Shown piece after piece: positions 16,380 through 23,439 of a DNA stretch of 51,300 bases. Under the pieces are notes generated by a model. The model was not told the origin of the DNA and did no database searches. It saw nothing but the letters and a program-made list of their open reading frames with translations. Both the position numbers and the translations under genes were made by a program. Position 1 is the first letter of the stretch; each line of letters begins with the position of its first letter. The stretch is from Klenkia sp. PcliD-1-E (GTDB lineage Bacteria > Actinomycetota > Actinomycetes > Mycobacteriales > Geodermatophilaceae). The stretch covers positions 1 to 51,300 of the forward strand of contig NZ_JAMXRZ010000012.1 in the NCBI RefSeq assembly GCF_024124375.1. The letters are read 5' to 3'.

Positions 16380-17582
16380 GTGGACGACCACGTGGACGAC
16401 ACGGTGAACGCGGTCATCAGGTGGGTGGACCGACCCTCCGGCGACGGCCCGCTGGCCGGGGTCCGGGTGGGCGTCAAGGACAACGTGGACGTCGCCGGCG
16501 GGCCCACGACCTGCGCGTCCGCCTTCTTCGCCGCGCGCGTTCCGGACCGTGATGCCGAGGTGGTGCGGCGGTTGTCGGACGCCGGAGCGGCGGTGGTGGC
16601 GACGCTGAACCTGAGCGAGTTCGCCGTCGGGGTGACCACCCAGAACTCCGCGGCCGGGCCGTGCCGCAACCCGTGGGACCCCGCACGCATCCCGGGCGGG
16701 TCGAGCGGCGGGTCGGGGGCCGCGGTGGCGGCGGGGATCGTCGACCTGGCCCTGGGCACCGACACCGGCGGGTCGATCCGGCTGCCGGCATCCGCGTGCG
16801 GGGTGGTCGGGCTGCGGCCCACGCACGGCTCGATCCCGCTGGACGGAGTCTTCCCGGTCTGCGACGACGTGGACACCGTCGGCCCCCTGGCGCGAACCGT
16901 CGACCTGGTCGCACGGGCGCAGCGGGTGCTCACCGGGTCGTCGGCCGACCTGCCCGCTCCCGCCGCCCCCCGGCGGATCGGCACACCGGTGCAGTTGCTG
17001 GTGGACATCGACCCGGGTGTGCAGCAGGTGGTGGACGCCGCGATGGCCGCCTTCGGCGCCGAGGTGGTGCCGGTGGAGGTCGAGGGCCTGCTCGACGCGC
17101 AGGACATCGTCTACACGCTGGTCTACGCCGACCTGGCCCGCATCCACGCTTCCCGGCTCGCGTCAGACCCCGAGCGGTTCCACCCCGACAGCCTGGTGCG
17201 GATCGGCCTGGGCCGGGACATAACCGCGGAGCAGCGGGCCGCCGCCGTCGAGGCCCGGCGGGCACTGCAGTCCCGCATCAGCGCCGCGATGGACGGCGTC
17301 GACCTCGTCCTCACCCCGACGCTGCCCGTCGACGTCCCCCGCGCCGACCCCGACGACGTGCTGCGGGTGTCGCGGCGGCTGGGGCAGCTGACCTACCCCT
17401 GGTCCCTGCACGCCGGCCCCACGCTGGCGCTGCCGGTCGGCTTCCACCCGGTGTCGGGGATGCCGGTCGGCGTCCAGCTCACTGCCCCCGAGGACGCCGA
17501 GGACGTCCTGTTCGCCGCCGGCCTCTGGTACCAGCAGCAGACGGACTGGCACACCCGCCGCCCACCGGCCCCTTCCTGTTGA
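16380..17582 (+). CDS. amidase-signature family amidase
   Basis: A 400-residue amidase-signature enzyme, hydrolysing an amide or imide to acid plus ammonia. The Ser-cisSer-Lys triad is visible: Lys33 (VGVKDNVDV), Ser108/Ser109 in GGSSGGSGAAVAAG, nucleophile Ser132 in DTGGSIRLPAS. I chose the GTG at 16380 because GGAG lies five bases upstream. The ATG at 16332 (16 residues longer) has no ribosome site and would sit inside the operator-like motif. It is divergent from the CoA-pathway operon and probably under the same regulator. It is shorter than GatA and has no partner subunits, so it is a catabolic amidase. Its stop codon is made by the left arm of a repeat element. Confidence 0.9.
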   Translation: MDDHVDDTVNAVIRWVDRPSGDGPLAGVRVGVKDNVDVAGGPTTCASAFFAARVPDRDAEVVRRLSDAGAAVVATLNLSEFAVGVTTQNSAAGPCRNPWDPARIPGGSSGGSGAAVAAGIVDLALGTDTGGSIRLPASACGVVGLRPTHGSIPLDGVFPVCDDVDTVGPLARTVDLVARAQRVLTGSSADLPAPAAPRRIGTPVQLLVDIDPGVQQVVDAAMAAFGAEVVPVEVEGLLDAQDIVYTLVYADLARIHASRLASDPERFHPDSLVRIGLGRDITAEQRAAAVEARRALQSRISAAMDGVDLVLTPTLPVDVPRADPDDVLRVSRRLGQLTYPWSLHAGPTLALPVGFHPVSGMPVGVQLTAPEDAEDVLFAAGLWYQQQTDWHTRRPPAPSC

Positions 17583-17650
17583 TCATCGCCATCCGCAGGT
17601 CGGACACGCCAGCCGGCGGCGCGTCTCAGCTGCACCTGACGATGATCAAC
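17578..17650. repeat. family B palindromic repeat, copy 1 (73 bp)
   Basis: Terminal inverted arms GTTGATCATCGCCA and TGACGATGATCAAC differ at one pair. A copy of exactly the same length is at 32427: 54 of 73 positions agree by eye, with the ends almost identical and the centre variable. TGA of the left arm is the amidase stop codon. The centre can fold further (GCAG/CTGC), so the element may be a terminator or a small mobile repeat. Confidence 0.8.
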
Positions 17651-17662
17651 AAGGCGGGAGGC

Positions 17663-17676
17663 GTTTCCGCGGAAAC
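17663..17676. promoter_or_regulatory. 14-bp perfect palindrome
   Basis: GTTTCCGCGGAAAC lies between the family B repeat and the end of the VOC protein gene, where two genes converge. It could be a small hairpin or a protein site. No function can be assigned. Confidence 0.25.
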
Positions 17677-17685
17677 AGGTGCGGT

Positions 17686-18726
17686 TCAGCCGGCGCGGAC
17701 GACCAGCTCGTTGCCCTCGGGGTCGGCGACCCGCTCGCCGCCCAGCAGCCGCCCGCCCGCCGCCTCCGCCGTCGCGAGCCGCTCCTCAACGGCGTCGGCC
17801 GGGACGGTCAACACGAACGAGGTGCGGTTGCGCTGGCGCCGACGGTCCTCCTCGGCCGGGTCCAGGGGCTGGAACGCGACGACGGGGCCGACCCGGTGCA
17901 GGTCGTGGATCTCGGTCAGCCCGGGCCGGGGGTCGGCGACGTAGCCCAGCGCCGCCGCCCAGAAGGCCTGCACGGCCGCGACGTCGGCGGCGTCGAGGAA
18001 CAGCTGCACGAACACCGGGGCCGCCGGGTCGGGCACCGCACCCAGGTCACGGGCTGCGGCCTGGATCCGCGAGGCCACGGCGAGGACGTCGGCAGCGGGG
18101 GCGACGACGCCGTCCTCCCACTGGTCCTTGCCGCTGTCCAGGACGACGACGCCGGGCCGCAGGTCGATGCCCAGCGGCAGGTCGCCGACCAGCTCGGCGA
18201 CGGCCGCGGCCAGCCGGGCGGGCTCCGGCGTGCGGTAGACGGCCATGGCGCTGAACACGGCGTGCCAGTCCTCGGCACCCTCGCCGAGCGGCCCGCCGGG
18301 CACCAGGTCGACCTCGTTGCCCTCCGGGTCCGCGTGCCGGACGCCGTACGGCCCGGCTCCGTCGCCCAGACCGAGCTGATCGACCACCCCGGCTGGGCGG
18401 ACGACGTCCAGGTGCACCCGCTGGCGCAGCGACCGGTGCTCGGCGGAGCGGACGACCCGGACGCCGGGGCCACGGCGGAGCGGGTCGGGCAGGTCGCCGT
18501 CCGGGCCGGGTGCGCGACCGAGGACGCGGCCCCAGAACCCGGCGACGGCGGCGGGGTCCGCCGCCTCGACGACGACGTCGAGGCGCTGCAAGCCGGCCAC
18601 CCGGACCCCGGTGGCCCGCACCTCGACCTCGGCGGTGGGGTCCCGGGCGAGCACGCGGCCGGCGAGGTCGGCCGCGGCCGGCAGGGAGGGTGCGGCGGAC
18701 CATTCCGTCACGGCGCCGTCTGCCAT
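17686..18726 (-). CDS. tandem VOC (glyoxalase/bleomycin-resistance fold) protein
   Basis: A 346-residue protein with two vicinal-oxygen-chelate domains. The first spans about residues 45-155 (LQRLDVVVEAADPAAVAGFWGRVLG up to HADPEGNEVDLVPGG), the second about 225-346 (VFVQLFLDAADVAAVQAFWAAALGY up to VADPEGNELVVRAG). Each domain ends in the DPEGNE motif. The N-terminal 45 residues and the linker (160-220) look like weak partial repeats of pterin-dehydratase-like segments often fused to such proteins. Metal ligands are not clear in each half, so it may be a binding protein. ATG 18726 is six bases after TACGGT, suggesting a leaderless mRNA. Confidence 0.82.
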   Translation of the reverse strand: MADGAVTEWSAAPSLPAAADLAGRVLARDPTAEVEVRATGVRVAGLQRLDVVVEAADPAAVAGFWGRVLGRAPGPDGDLPDPLRRGPGVRVVRSAEHRSLRQRVHLDVVRPAGVVDQLGLGDGAGPYGVRHADPEGNEVDLVPGGPLGEGAEDWHAVFSAMAVYRTPEPARLAAAVAELVGDLPLGIDLRPGVVVLDSGKDQWEDGVVAPAADVLAVASRIQAAARDLGAVPDPAAPVFVQLFLDAADVAAVQAFWAAALGYVADPRPGLTEIHDLHRVGPVVAFQPLDPAEEDRRRQRNRTSFVLTVPADAVEERLATAEAAGGRLLGGERVADPEGNELVVRAG

Positions 18727-18732
18727 CCCGGC

Positions 18733-18738
18733 ACCGTA
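18733..18738 (-). promoter_or_regulatory. candidate -10 box of the VOC protein gene (leaderless)
   Basis: TACGGT on the minus strand is followed after six bases by the ATG at 18726, with no Shine-Dalgarno sequence between. Confidence 0.4.
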
Positions 18739-18780
18739 GTGCCCAGCGGACCGCGGCGAGAGCTGGCTGCAACCCATGAC

Positions 18781-18830
18781 TGTGCAGTTCTCGGGGTCCG
18801 ACGACCCGGATCGGCCCCGCGAACTGCACA
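18781..18830. terminator. 50-bp inverted repeat after the GntR gene (possible terminator)
   Basis: Arms TGTGCAGTTCTCGGGGTCCGA and the matching right arm ending GCGAACTGCACA pair with one mismatch and one bulge. It lies 21 bases downstream of the GntR gene's stop and before the VOC gene on the same strand. It is a strong hairpin but lacks a T-tract, as is usual in GC-rich actinobacteria. It might belong to another repeat family, since only one copy is seen here. Confidence 0.55.
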
Positions 18831-18851
18831 CTCGTGCGCCCCGGGGCGCGC

Positions 18852-19553
18852 TCAGCTGCGGCTGAGGCGGTCCATCTGCAGGTAGGCGCCGGTCAGGTGG
18901 TCCAGGTGCCGGCGCATGGCGGTGACGGCGCCGTCGGCGTCGCGGGCGGCGACCAGGTCGTGCAGCTCCGCGTGGTCGTCGGCCACGCAGGCCCAGAAGC
19001 CGTCGGGGGCGTGGTCGCGGCCGAACCGCGTCGCGAGCACCCGGAACAGCGGCGCGGTGATGACCTCCAGCAGCGGGTTGCCGGTGGCCCGCAGCAGAAC
19101 CAGGTGGAAGTCCTGGTTCGCCGCGTACGTCGCCTCGCCGACCGCGGTGCCGGGGTCGAACTCCGCCCGCCGCAGGTCGTCGAGCTGCTCGTCGGTGCGG
19201 TGCCGGGCCGCCTCGCCCGCCGCGGGCACCTCCAGCAGGTGCCGCAGCGACATCAGCTGCCCGACCGTCACCCGCTCGGCGGCCGCCATCAGCGCCACCC
19301 CGGTCTCCAGGTGCGCGGACATGTGCGCCGCGGTCGGCACGCTGACGAAGCTGCCCCCGGACACCCCGCGGGTGGTCTGGATCAGGTCCTGCGACGCCAG
19401 CGAGCGCAGCGCCTCGCGCACCGTGGACCGGCCGACGCCGAACTCCGCCGACAGCTCCTGCTCGTTGGGCAGCCGCTCCCCCGGCACGAGCTCGCCGGAC
19501 AGGATCCGGGCGCGGATGCTGCCCGCCAGCACGGCGTACGCAGGGCCGGTCAC
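18852..19553 (-). CDS. GntR-family (FadR/FCD-type) transcriptional regulator
   Basis: A 233-residue regulator with a winged helix-turn-helix at about residues 4-70 (LPNEQELSAEFGVGRSTVREALRSL is spread over its core). The all-helical FCD ligand domain has the metal-type residues of the family (RHLLEVPAAGEAARH, NQDFHLVLLRATGN, DDHAELHDLV). FCD regulators usually sense a small organic acid. It starts at GTG 19553 and is divergent from the WrbA gene. The 19-base motif between them, repeated before MmgE/PrpD and before the MaoC/amidase pair, is its likely operator. It probably represses the catabolic genes on both sides until the substrate or an acid intermediate appears. Confidence 0.93.
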   Translation of the reverse strand: MTGPAYAVLAGSIRARILSGELVPGERLPNEQELSAEFGVGRSTVREALRSLASQDLIQTTRGVSGGSFVSVPTAAHMSAHLETGVALMAAAERVTVGQLMSLRHLLEVPAAGEAARHRTDEQLDDLRRAEFDPGTAVGEATYAANQDFHLVLLRATGNPLLEVITAPLFRVLATRFGRDHAPDGFWACVADDHAELHDLVAARDADGAVTAMRRHLDHLTGAYLQMDRLSRS

Positions 19554-19614
19554 CCTGCGCAGTCTGCCAGCGGAACCGGTTCACACGGTGTTGACACCGC
19601 AGGCGTTGACGAGG

Positions 19615-19633
19615 CCAATCGTCTGACACTTGG
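19615..19633. promoter_or_regulatory. putative GntR operator, site 1 (near-palindrome)
   Basis: CCAATCGTCTGACACTTGG is a near-palindrome (CCAA-N2-GTC-T-GAC-N2-TTGG) in the gap between the GntR gene and the WrbA gene. FCD-type operators often have the form GT-N3-AC at the core, as here (GTCTGAC). A possible promoter TTGACG (19606) to TTGGAT (19630) overlaps it, which would suit repression. Confidence 0.55.
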
Positions 19634-19663
19634 ATGGGGGCCCCGAGCAGAGGAGCTCCCCCG

Positions 19664-20278
19664 GTGCCCGTCACCCCCCGCGTCGCCGTCGTCTTCTACT
19701 CCGCCACCGGCAACCTGGCCGCGATGGCCGAGGCGATCGGCCGGGGCGCCGAGGAGACCGGCGCCGAGGTCCGGCTGCGCATCGTCCCCGAGCTCGCCCC
19801 CGCCGAGGCGGTCGCGGCCAACCCGAAGTGGCAGGCCTTCGTCGACGAGGCGAGGTACGAGACCGCCACCCTCGACGACCTCGAGTGGGCCAACGGCATC
19901 GCTCTCGGGAGCCCCACCCGCTTCGGCCTGCCCGCCGGCCAGCTCAAGGAGTTCCTCGACACCACCGGCGGCCTCTGGTTCCAGGGAAAGCTGGCCGACA
20001 AGGTCGGCACCGCCTTCACCAGCGCCAGCACCGGCCACGGCGGCCTGGAGTCGACGATCCTGGCGATGAACAACGTGCTCTACCACTGGGGCTCGCTCGT
20101 GCTGCCCCTCGGCTATGGCGAGCGGCACCTGATGAAGGAGTCGGGCAACCCCTACGGCGGCTCGTTCGTCTCCCGCTCCGGCGCCGCCCCCGACGACACC
20201 GCGCTGGAGGCCTGCCGGCTGCAGGGCGTCCGCCTCGCCCGGTTCGCCGGCGCCGTCGCCACCGGGCTCGCGGGGTGA
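19664..20278 (+). CDS. WrbA-like NAD(P)H:quinone oxidoreductase / flavodoxin-fold protein
   Basis: A 204-residue flavodoxin-fold protein. The FMN phosphate loop YSATGNLAAMAEAI opens the protein. GSPTRFGLPAGQLKEFLDTTG and the FTSASTGHGGLESTI block are the WrbA signature. WrbA enzymes use NAD(P)H and FMN to reduce quinones. Here it might instead supply reduced flavin to the RutA-like monooxygenase three genes on, since no RutF-type reductase is present. I chose GTG 19664 because AGAGGAG lies upstream; the in-frame ATG at 19634 overlaps the operator region. Its stop overlaps the next GTG by four bases. Confidence 0.9.
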   Translation: MPVTPRVAVVFYSATGNLAAMAEAIGRGAEETGAEVRLRIVPELAPAEAVAANPKWQAFVDEARYETATLDDLEWANGIALGSPTRFGLPAGQLKEFLDTTGGLWFQGKLADKVGTAFTSASTGHGGLESTILAMNNVLYHWGSLVLPLGYGERHLMKESGNPYGGSFVSRSGAAPDDTALEACRLQGVRLARFAGAVATGLAG

Positions 20279-20880
20279 GCGCCGAGGCGGTCCGGGTCGG
20301 CGTCGGCCGGCTGGACACCACCGAGCGCCCCGGCCTGGTGCTGGTCGACTGCCAGAACCTCTTCACCCTGGATCCAGCGGTCGACGAGGCCGTGGCGGCC
20401 TGCGGTCGCGCGGCCGCGGCGGCCCGGGAGGCCGGCGTCCCCGTCGTCTGGCTGCGCGTCGTCTTCGACGAGGGCGAGGACCTCGGCCCGGTCTGGACGG
20501 CGAAGGCCCCCGCGCTCACCCAGCTGCGCCCCGGCGCGGAGCTGGCCGGGTTCGACCCTCGCGTCGGCTACGTCGAGGGCGAGCCCGTCGTCACCAAGAA
20601 GCGCGCCTCGGGCTTCGTGCGCACCGACCTCGACGACCTGCTGCACGACCTGGACGTGCACACCCTCGCCGTCGCCGGGTTCACCACCGCCGGCTGCGTG
20701 CGGGCCACCGTCGTCGACGCCGCCTCGCTGGACTACGCCCCCGTCGTCCTGGCCGACGCCGTCGCCGACCGGTCGAGGCAGATCCACGACGCAGCCCTGG
20801 TCGACCTGGACGCCCGGTACGCCGACGTCGTCCCCGACGGGGCGGCCTGGTTCGGGGCGCTGGGGACTTCCGCACGCTGA
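20275..20880 (+). CDS. isochorismatase-family cysteine hydrolase
   Basis: A 201-residue hydrolase with the Asp-Lys-Cys triad: Asp25 (LVLVDCQNLF), Lys in VVTKKRASGF, Cys141 (TTAGCVRATVVDA). The family includes N-carbamoylsarcosine amidase, nicotinamidase and RutB, the ureidoacrylate hydrolase that follows RutA in uracil breakdown. It lies in the same run of genes as a RutA-like enzyme, so a RutB-like role on an amide or carbamoyl product is attractive. It overlaps the WrbA gene (GTGA). Its TGA at 20878 lies inside the second operator-like site, so the genes after it may have an extra promoter. Confidence 0.9.
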   Translation: MSAEAVRVGVGRLDTTERPGLVLVDCQNLFTLDPAVDEAVAACGRAAAAAREAGVPVVWLRVVFDEGEDLGPVWTAKAPALTQLRPGAELAGFDPRVGYVEGEPVVTKKRASGFVRTDLDDLLHDLDVHTLAVAGFTTAGCVRATVVDAASLDYAPVVLADAVADRSRQIHDAALVDLDARYADVVPDGAAWFGALGTSAR

Positions 20881-20896
20881 ATCGTCTGACATATGG
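20878..20896. promoter_or_regulatory. putative GntR operator, site 2
   Basis: TGAATCGTCTGACATATGG matches site 1 (19615) at 15 of 19 positions. TATGGT (20892-20897) could be a -10 box overlapped by the site. It lies 24 bases before the MmgE/PrpD start and suggests an internal promoter for that gene and the RutA-like gene. Confidence 0.5.
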
Positions 20897-20919
20897 TCGC
20901 GGTCACAGGAGGGAGCCCC

Positions 20920-22290
20920 ATGAGCATCGCCCGACAGGTCGCCGACGTCGTCGCCCGCACCACCTGGGACGACGTCCCCACCCCCGTGCTGGACCGCGCA
21001 CGCCACCTCGTCCTCGACGCCGTCGGCCTGGCCTTCGCCTCGTCCGCGCACCCGTTCGCCGACGTCGCCGCCGACGCCCTTGCCACCTTCGGCACCGGCG
21101 ACGTCCCCACCCTGGGCTCGAAGACCCGGCTGTCCGCGCGGGACGCCGCCGTGCTCAACGGCGTGCTGGTGCACGGGCTGGACTTCGACGACACCCACAT
21201 CGGCGCCGTCACCCACGTCTCCGCCGCGGCCCTGCCCGCGGCGATCAGCGCCGCCGTCGCGGCCGACGCGTCAACGCAGGACCTGCTGCTGGGCTACCTG
21301 CTCGGCGTCGAGGTCTCCGCCCGCGTCGGCCTGGCCGGTGCCGGCGCGTTCCACGACCTGGGCTTCCACCCCACCGCGGTGGCCGGGGCGTTCGGTTCCG
21401 CCGTCGCCGCCGGGAAGATCGCCGGGCTGGACGCCGACCAGCTGGTCGCCGCGCAGGGCGTGGTCGGCTCGATGGCCGCCGGGCTGCTGGAGTTCCTCGA
21501 GGACGGCTCCTGGACCAAGCGGCTGCACCCCGGCTGGGCGGCGCAGAGCGGCATCACCGCGGCCACGTTCGCGAAGGCCGGCTGGAGCGGGCCCGAGGCG
21601 GTCTACGAGGGCCGGTTCGGGCTGTTCGCCAGCCACCTGGCCGGCCGGGACACCCACCCCGACCTGGTCGCCGACGACCTCGGCGAGCGGTGGGAGACCC
21701 CGGAGACGGCGGTCAAGCCCTACCCGGTCTGCCACTTCGCGCACGCCTTCGCCGACGCCGTCCTGCTGCTGCGCGCCGAGCACGGGCTGACCGCCGCCGA
21801 CGTCGCGTCGGTGCGGTGCGCGATCCACCCGGTGCCCGGCAAGGTGGTCTGCGAGCCCGCCGAGGCCAAGTGGGCGCCGCGCGACGAGTACGACGCCAAG
21901 TTCTCACTGCCCTACATCGTCTCCACCGCGCTGGCCCGCGGCCGGTTCACCCTCGCCGAGCTCTCGGACACCGCGCTGGCAGACCCCGAGGTGCTGGCGC
22001 TGGCCCGCAAGGTCGAGGTCGTCCCGGACGACGAGAGCGCCTTCCCGCAGGCCTACTCCGGCTGGGTGCAGGTCACCACCACCGACGGCCGCGTGCTCAC
22101 CCACCGCGAGCAGGTCAACCGCGGCCACGCCGACCGGCCGCTCACCGACGCCGACGTCGTCGCCAAGTACCGGGAGTCGATGGCCCCGGTCGCCGACGAG
22201 GCCACCACCGAGCGGGTGCTCGCCGCCGTCCTGTCGCTGGGGGACGGCGGTTCCGCCCGCGACTTCGCCGAGGCCTGCGCAGCAGGCTGA
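20920..22290 (+). CDS. MmgE/PrpD family protein
   Basis: A 456-residue MmgE/PrpD-fold enzyme. The family covers 2-methylcitrate dehydratase and cis-aconitate decarboxylase, the itaconate-forming enzyme. Family blocks are visible: VLNGVLVHGLDFDDTH near residue 80, GFHPTAVAGAFGSA, KRLHPGWAAQSGI, and VKPYPVCHFAHAF. AGGAGGGAG before the ATG at 20920 fixes the start; the ATG at 20893 sits in the operator. With a CoA-transferase, MaoC hydratase and CitE lyase under the same probable regulator, an itaconate- or methylcitrate-like diacid step is plausible. No dedicated methylcitrate synthase is present, so a standard propionate pathway is unlikely. Confidence 0.9.
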   Translation: MSIARQVADVVARTTWDDVPTPVLDRARHLVLDAVGLAFASSAHPFADVAADALATFGTGDVPTLGSKTRLSARDAAVLNGVLVHGLDFDDTHIGAVTHVSAAALPAAISAAVAADASTQDLLLGYLLGVEVSARVGLAGAGAFHDLGFHPTAVAGAFGSAVAAGKIAGLDADQLVAAQGVVGSMAAGLLEFLEDGSWTKRLHPGWAAQSGITAATFAKAGWSGPEAVYEGRFGLFASHLAGRDTHPDLVADDLGERWETPETAVKPYPVCHFAHAFADAVLLLRAEHGLTAADVASVRCAIHPVPGKVVCEPAEAKWAPRDEYDAKFSLPYIVSTALARGRFTLAELSDTALADPEVLALARKVEVVPDDESAFPQAYSGWVQVTTTDGRVLTHREQVNRGHADRPLTDADVVAKYRESMAPVADEATTERVLAAVLSLGDGGSARDFAEACAAG

Positions 22291-22323
22291 GACACCCACC
22301 TTCCAGAGCAGAGGAGCACGGTC

Positions 22324-23376
22324 ATGGACTTCGGCGTCTTCATCCCGATCGGGAACAACGGCTGGCTGATCAGCGAGAACGCACCCCAGTACATGCCGAG
22401 CTTCGAGCTCAACAAGCGCATCGTGCAGGAGGCCGAGGCGCAGGACTTCGCCTTCGCGCTGTCGATGATCAAGCTGCGCGGGTTCGGCGGGAAGACCGAG
22501 TTCTGGGACCACAACCTGGAGTCCTTCACCCTCATGGCCGGCCTCGCCGCCGTCACGGAGAGGATCAAGCTCTACGCGTCGACCGCCGTCCTCACCCTGC
22601 CCCCGGCCCTGGTGGCCCGGATGGCCACGACGATCGACTCGATCGCGCCGGGCCGGTTCGGCGTCAACATCGTGTCGGGCTGGGCGTCGGGCGAGTACGC
22701 GCAGATGGGGCTGTGGCCCGGCGACGACTACTTCGGCTACCGCTACGACTACTCCACCGAGTACGTCCAGGTGCTGCGCGACCTCTGGGAGACCGGGACC
22801 TGCGACCTGGACGGGCAGTACTTCCAGATGACCGACTGCAAGCTGTCCCCGCAGCCCAGCGGGCACGTGGACATCGTCTGCGCCGGCCAGAGCGAGCGCG
22901 GCATGCGGTTCTGCGCCGAGCACGGCGACTACAACTTCATCCTCTCGCCGGGCATCAACACCCCCGAGACCTACCGGGAGCCCACCGAGAAGCTGGCCGC
23001 CGCGGCGGCGAAGACCGGCCGGGACGTCGGCTCGCTGCCGCTGTTCATGGCGATCATCGCCGACACCGACGAGGAGGCGCAGGCCAAGTGGAAGAGCTAC
23101 CACGACGGCGCTGACCTGGCGGCCCTGGGCTACATGAGCGACGAGGGCGCGAAGGACACGACCGCCGACTCCGGGGGCACCGCGCGGACGATCAACCTGC
23201 CCGAGGGCGCGGTCAACTTCAACATGGCCACCCTCGTCGGTTCGCCGGAGACCGTCGCCCGGCAGATCGACGAGGTCGCGAAGATGCCCGGCGTGAAGGG
23301 GATGATGTTCACCTTCGACGACTTCGAGCAGGGCGTGAAGACCTTCGGCGAGAAGGTCAAGCCGCTGCTCGGCTGA
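22324..23376 (+). CDS. RutA-like flavin-dependent amide/pyrimidine monooxygenase (LLM family)
   Basis: A 350-residue luciferase-like TIM-barrel enzyme closely resembling E. coli RutA. Matching blocks include [63 protein letters not shown] (Asn115) and WPGDDYF. RutA uses FMNH2 and oxygen to break the amide bond of uracil. The residue aligning with RutA's Thr of the O2 pocket appears to be Ser86, from memory of RutA. AGAGGAG precedes the ATG. No RutC, RutD or RutF homologues are nearby; instead there are WrbA, an isochorismatase-family hydrolase, PrpD and a PEP-mutase-family enzyme. The substrate may therefore be a different cyclic amide or imide. Confidence 0.92.
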   Translation: MDFGVFIPIGNNGWLISENAPQYMPSFELNKRIVQEAEAQDFAFALSMIKLRGFGGKTEFWDHNLESFTLMAGLAAVTERIKLYASTAVLTLPPALVARMATTIDSIAPGRFGVNIVSGWASGEYAQMGLWPGDDYFGYRYDYSTEYVQVLRDLWETGTCDLDGQYFQMTDCKLSPQPSGHVDIVCAGQSERGMRFCAEHGDYNFILSPGINTPETYREPTEKLAAAAAKTGRDVGSLPLFMAIIADTDEEAQAKWKSYHDGADLAALGYMSDEGAKDTTADSGGTARTINLPEGAVNFNMATLVGSPETVARQIDEVAKMPGVKGMMFTFDDFEQGVKTFGEKVKPLLG

Positions 23377-23384
23377 TCGCCGGC

Positions 23385-23414
23385 GGGGCTCCCGTCCCCC
23401 CGTGCGGGAGCCCC
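23385..23414 (+). terminator. hairpin between RutA-like and PEP-mutase-family genes
   Basis: GGGGCTCCCG (23385-23394) pairs perfectly with CGGGAGCCCC (23405-23414) around a 10-base C-rich loop, nine bases after the RutA-like stop. There is no T-tract. It probably reduces read-through into the last gene of the cluster or stabilises the upstream message. Confidence 0.6.
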
Positions 23415-23439
23415 GTCGGCCCACCTGGAAGGACCCCCT

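Noticed and set aside
20893-20919. An upstream ATG for the MmgE/PrpD gene
   Set aside because: It lies inside the operator-like motif, and AGGAGGGAG directly precedes the ATG at 20920.
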